Source of the DNA: Stenotrophomonas maltophilia
Lineage (GTDB): Bacteria; Pseudomonadota; Gammaproteobacteria; Xanthomonadales; Xanthomonadaceae
NCBI RefSeq assembly: GCF_001676385.1
Contig: NZ_LYVJ01000008.1
Coordinates: 169,716-233,715 of the forward strand
DNA length: 64,000 nt
Direction: 5' to 3'
Shown here: positions 61,240 to 64,000 of the stretch, piece after piece
How positions within the stretch are numbered: position 1 is the stretch's first letter
Layout of the letters: the number at the start of each line of letters is the position of its first letter
Notes under the pieces: model-generated
Told to the model about the DNA's origin: nothing
What the model saw: the letters and a program-made list of their open reading frames with translations, nothing else
The model's database searches: none
Program-made: the position numbers and the translations under genes

Positions 61240-62661
61240 TCAAGCGATTCTGACCCTTTCGTGCGAGGCGGAAATGTTCATGGCTTCACGATACTTCGCC
61301 ACGGTGCGCCGCGCCACTGGAATTCCCGACGACTTGAGCAGGTCAGCCAGCTTGGCGTCAGAAAGTGGCTTGCGCGGATTCTCGTCGTCGATCAGGCGCC
61401 GGATCATCGCCTGGATCGCCGTGCTGGACGCCTCGCCGCCGCCCTCGGTATCGATACCCGAGGCAAAGAAGGCGCGCAGCGGCAGGGTCCCGCGCGGGGT
61501 ACGCACGTGCTTGCGGGCGATCGCGCGCGAGACCGTCGATTCATGCAGGCCGAGCTCGGTGGCGATCTCACGCAGGGTCAGCGGACGCAGTGCCTGCTCG
61601 CCGAACTCGAGGAAGCCGGCCTGCTGCAGGATCAGGCTGCGCACGACCCGCAGCAGGGTCTCGCCGCGCTGCTGCAGGCCCTTGAGCAACCAGCGTGCCT
61701 CCTGCAGCTGGGCGCGCAGGTAGCCGGCATCGGCCTCGCCACAGCGGCGGATCAGCTGCTCGTAGCCGCGGTGGATCATCACCTTCGGCCCGGCATGGCC
61801 GGCCAGGGCGGCACGCCAGATGCCGTTCTGCCGCCATACCACCACGTCCGGCACCACGTAGGTGTCCTGTGACAGTGGCGCGATCTGGGTGCCCGGGCGC
61901 GGGTCCAGCGAGCGCAGCAGCATCACCGCCGTTTCAACCTCGGCCTGTGGCTGCTTCAGATCGTGGGCAAGCCCGGCCACGCCGCTGCGCGGCAGTCGTT
62001 CCAGCGGCCCTGCGGCAATCTGCCGCGCCAGGCCCAGCCCCGGGGTGTCGGCCCCCAGTACATCCAGCTGCAATTGCAGGCATTCGCCAAGGCTGCGCGC
62101 TGCCACGCCGACCGGATCGAAGCGCTGGATGCGATGCAGCACGGCGAGGATCTCGTCCTCCCCGGCGTGGATGGCCGGCAACAGGGTTTCAGCGATGGTC
62201 GCCAGTGGTTCGCGCAGGTAGCCATCATCGTCCAGTGCATCGATCAGTGCGGCGCCGATGCTGCGATCGCGCATGGACAGGTGTGACAGGTGCAGCTGCC
62301 ACAGCAGGTGGTCGGCCAAGGTTTCGGGCTCGGCGATGCGTTCGGCGGCGCTGCCGGCATCGTCGTCGTCGTCGAAACTGCCCCCGCTGCCGGGGGCACT
62401 CCAGTCCAGCCCGGCCGGTGCCCAGTCGTCACCGTTGTCGGCAGGTTCGGCCGGCACATCGCTGCCACTGCCATCACCCGCCTCGCTGGATGCGCTGCTG
62501 TCGCCGCTGTCGGCCCAGTCCAGCAGTGGATTGCTTTCCACCGCCTGCGCGATTTCCAGTTCCAGTTCGGTGCTGGACATCTGCAGCAGCCTGATCGCCT
62601 GCTGCAGCTGGGGCGTAAGCACCAGGTGCTGTCCCAACGATGTCTGCAACCGGGTCTTCAT
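61240..62661 (-). CDS. rpoN: RNA polymerase sigma-54 factor
   Basis: The 473-residue product starts MKTRLQTSLGQHLVLTPQLQ, the region I helices. An acidic Asp/Ser-rich region II (residues about 50-115) follows. The HTH reads LTLREIATELGLHESTVSRA and the RpoN box is ARRTVAKYREAMNI. It directs transcription from -24/-12 promoters with enhancer-binding ATPases, here for nitrogen and motility genes. It follows lptB in the common order. Confidence 0.97.
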   Translation of the reverse strand: MKTRLQTSLGQHLVLTPQLQQAIRLLQMSSTELELEIAQAVESNPLLDWADSGDSSASSEAGDGSGSDVPAEPADNGDDWAPAGLDWSAPGSGGSFDDDDDAGSAAERIAEPETLADHLLWQLHLSHLSMRDRSIGAALIDALDDDGYLREPLATIAETLLPAIHAGEDEILAVLHRIQRFDPVGVAARSLGECLQLQLDVLGADTPGLGLARQIAAGPLERLPRSGVAGLAHDLKQPQAEVETAVMLLRSLDPRPGTQIAPLSQDTYVVPDVVVWRQNGIWRAALAGHAGPKVMIHRGYEQLIRRCGEADAGYLRAQLQEARWLLKGLQQRGETLLRVVRSLILQQAGFLEFGEQALRPLTLREIATELGLHESTVSRAIARKHVRTPRGTLPLRAFFASGIDTEGGGEASSTAIQAMIRRLIDDENPRKPLSDAKLADLLKSSGIPVARRTVAKYREAMNISASHERVRIA

Positions 62662-62701
62662 GCCTGTGCCGATAGGAAGGAAAGGACTCCGGCGCCTGCG
62701 C

Positions 62702-63421
62702 TCACAGCTTGAAGGAATCCCCAAGGTAGACGCGACGCACGTCGGCGTTGTCCAGGATCGCTTCCGGTGACCCCTGGGCCAACACCGTGCCCTCGGCGAG
62801 GATATACGCGCGGTCACAGATTCCCAAGGTTTCGCGCACGTTGTGGTCGGTGATCAGTACCCCGATGCCACGCTGCTTGAGGTGGGTGACGATGCGCTGG
62901 ATTTCCCCGACCGAGATCGGATCGACACCGGCGAAGGGCTCATCGAGCAGGATCAGGCGCGGCTGCGCGGCCAGGGCACGGGCGATCTCGCAGCGACGGC
63001 GTTCGCCACCGGACAGGCTGGCACCGAGCTGGCCCGCGACATGGCCCAGCTGCAGTTCGTCGAGCAGGCCGTTCAACTCGCGCTCGCGGCCGGCTGCGTC
63101 CAGGTCTTCGCGCAGTTCCAGCACCAGGCGGATGTTGTCGGCCACGGTCAGCTTGCGGAACACCGAAGGTTCCTGTGGCAGGTAGCCCACGCCCTGCTTG
63201 GCGCGGGTGTACATCGGGTCGCCGGTGATGTCCTTGCCATCGAGCACGATGCTGCCTGCATCGGCGGCGACCAGCCCGACGATCATGTAGAAGCAGGTGG
63301 TCTTGCCGGCACCGTTCGGGCCGAGCAGGCCGACCACCTCGCCGGCGTCCAGGGTCAGCCCGAAGTCCTTGACGACTTCGCGCTGCTTGTAGCGCTTGCG
63401 CAGGCCCTTGGCGACGAGCAT
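62702..63421 (-). CDS. lptB: LPS export ABC transporter ATP-binding protein LptB
   Basis: The 239-residue product starts [20 protein letters not shown]. Walker A is [20 protein letters not shown], signature [20 protein letters not shown], Walker [20 protein letters not shown]. It powers LptFG to extract LPS from the inner membrane. Its start overlaps the lptA stop by 1 bp (TAATG), so lptA-lptB are coupled. Confidence 0.98.
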   Translation of the reverse strand: MLVAKGLRKRYKQREVVKDFGLTLDAGEVVGLLGPNGAGKTTCFYMIVGLVAADAGSIVLDGKDITGDPMYTRAKQGVGYLPQEPSVFRKLTVADNIRLVLELREDLDAAGRERELNGLLDELQLGHVAGQLGASLSGGERRRCEIARALAAQPRLILLDEPFAGVDPISVGEIQRIVTHLKQRGIGVLITDHNVRETLGICDRAYILAEGTVLAQGSPEAILDNADVRRVYLGDSFKL

Positions 63422-63978
63422 TACTTCCTGCTCCCGGCCGGCTGCGCCGGCGTGGCGGCCCTGGGCTGTGCCGCAGGCTGCTGCGCTGCAGGCGTCCGGT
63501 TCTTCGGTGGGATCACGGTGCGCACGCGGCTGCCGTCGCCACCGGAGTTCATTTCACCGGAACGCGTGTTGTAGACCATGCGCTGGCCGGCATTGGTGCC
63601 GCGCGCGCTGGTGACCTTGTAGTTGCCGGTGAGGGTGATGATCTCGGTCTTGATGTCGTAGTCGATGCGATCGGCCTGAGCGTCCATCCAGGTGCCGTCA
63701 TCGAGCTGCTGTTTCATCTTGGCCTGCCTGCCGGTGAATACCGCGCGCACCGGTTCGCCATCCTTGAGGTAGATCTCGGCCTCGGACGAGCGCAGATCCA
63801 GCGTGCCCTGGGTGATGATCACGCCCTGCGACAACACCGTCTTGCCGTCGCCGGTGAGCATGCCCGTCTGCGCGCCGGAATCGATGTGCATGTCTTCGTT
63901 GCGGTCGGTGGACTTGGCAAAGGCGGCGCTGGGGACAAGAAGCCCGAGCGCGAGTATGGCTGCAAAGGGAATCTTCAT
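63421..63978 (-). CDS. lptA: LPS export periplasmic protein LptA
   Basis: The 185-residue product starts [20 protein letters not shown] with a cleavable signal peptide (AFAKS). The beta-jelly-roll body reads [20 protein letters not shown] and [20 protein letters not shown], followed by a Pro/Ala/Gln-rich tail. It forms the bridge that carries LPS across the periplasm. It is the first complete gene of lptA-lptB here. The next bases upstream (63979-64000) may be the end of lptC, but too little remains to call it. Confidence 0.95.
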   Translation of the reverse strand: MKIPFAAILALGLLVPSAAFAKSTDRNEDMHIDSGAQTGMLTGDGKTVLSQGVIITQGTLDLRSSEAEIYLKDGEPVRAVFTGRQAKMKQQLDDGTWMDAQADRIDYDIKTEIITLTGNYKVTSARGTNAGQRMVYNTRSGEMNSGGDGSRVRTVIPPKNRTPAAQQPAAQPRAATPAQPAGSRK

Positions 63979-64000
63979 CGGGATCCGTTCTACCGGTGGG

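Noticed and set aside
63979..64000. C-terminus of lptC
   Set aside because: Only 22 bases are present. A TAG in one frame after two codons is not enough to identify the gene, though the order lptC-lptA-lptB makes it likely.

Overview
The window is high-GC chromosomal DNA from a gammaproteobacterium of the Xanthomonadaceae, most likely Stenotrophomonas (S. maltophilia complex). The evidence is the gene order (dnaX-ybaB-recR tail, rpmF-fab cluster, pilTU, lptA-lptB-rpoN-PTS cluster), the scattered short palindromes with a GTAG head typical of Stenotrophomonas SMAG/REP repeats, and a REP-associated transposase. There is no plasmid or complete phage module.

Layout. 1-8.2 kb: ybaB tail, recR, a HIT protein, a minus-strand MoxR-DUF58-transglutaminase-lipoprotein operon, a GT-C glycosyltransferase and maf. 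8.3-19.4 kb: yceD-rpmF-fabH-(kinase-like)-fabD-fabG-acpP-fabF-pabB-mltG-tmk-holB-pilZ, the fatty-acid, envelope and replication cluster. 19.5-26.2 kb: tRNA-Val(CAC), then about 5.5 kb of patchwork accessory DNA with small orphan genes, two single-span membrane proteins, a terminase small-subunit remnant, a Cas2-like SinR-family gene, an AT-rich stretch and a DUF3800 gene. 26.8-40 kb: metabolic and regulatory genes, including LysR regulators, two MFS exporters, a SoxR regulator whose palindromic operator overlaps the promoter of one exporter, and a DUF4105 / alpha-beta hydrolase pair. 40-54 kb: proC, yggS, pilT, pilU, an aldo/keto reductase, tag, DUF4153, yqgE-ruvX-pyrB, and a REP transposase flanked by its REP elements. 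54-64 kb: a minus-strand block of mgtE, ptsI-ptsH-EIIA(Man type), rapZ, hprK, ptsN, hpf, rpoN, lptB and lptA. This is a regulatory PTS (PTS-Ntr) with HPr kinase and no sugar permease in view, next to sigma-54 and LPS export.

Two things stand out. First, at least eight otherwise well-conserved reading frames, including the normally essential fabH, are each repaired by adding one base, usually restoring a short homopolymer. This points to systematic one-base deletion errors in the sequence rather than eight pseudogenes. Second, the intergenic DNA is rich in palindromes of several families: SMAG-like pairs, a GTGGGTGCCGACC REP family matching the resident transposase, a 68-bp perfect palindrome, and a 259-bp nested-hairpin element bounded by 25-bp inverted ends (46098-46356). 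The last is the best candidate for something undescribed.
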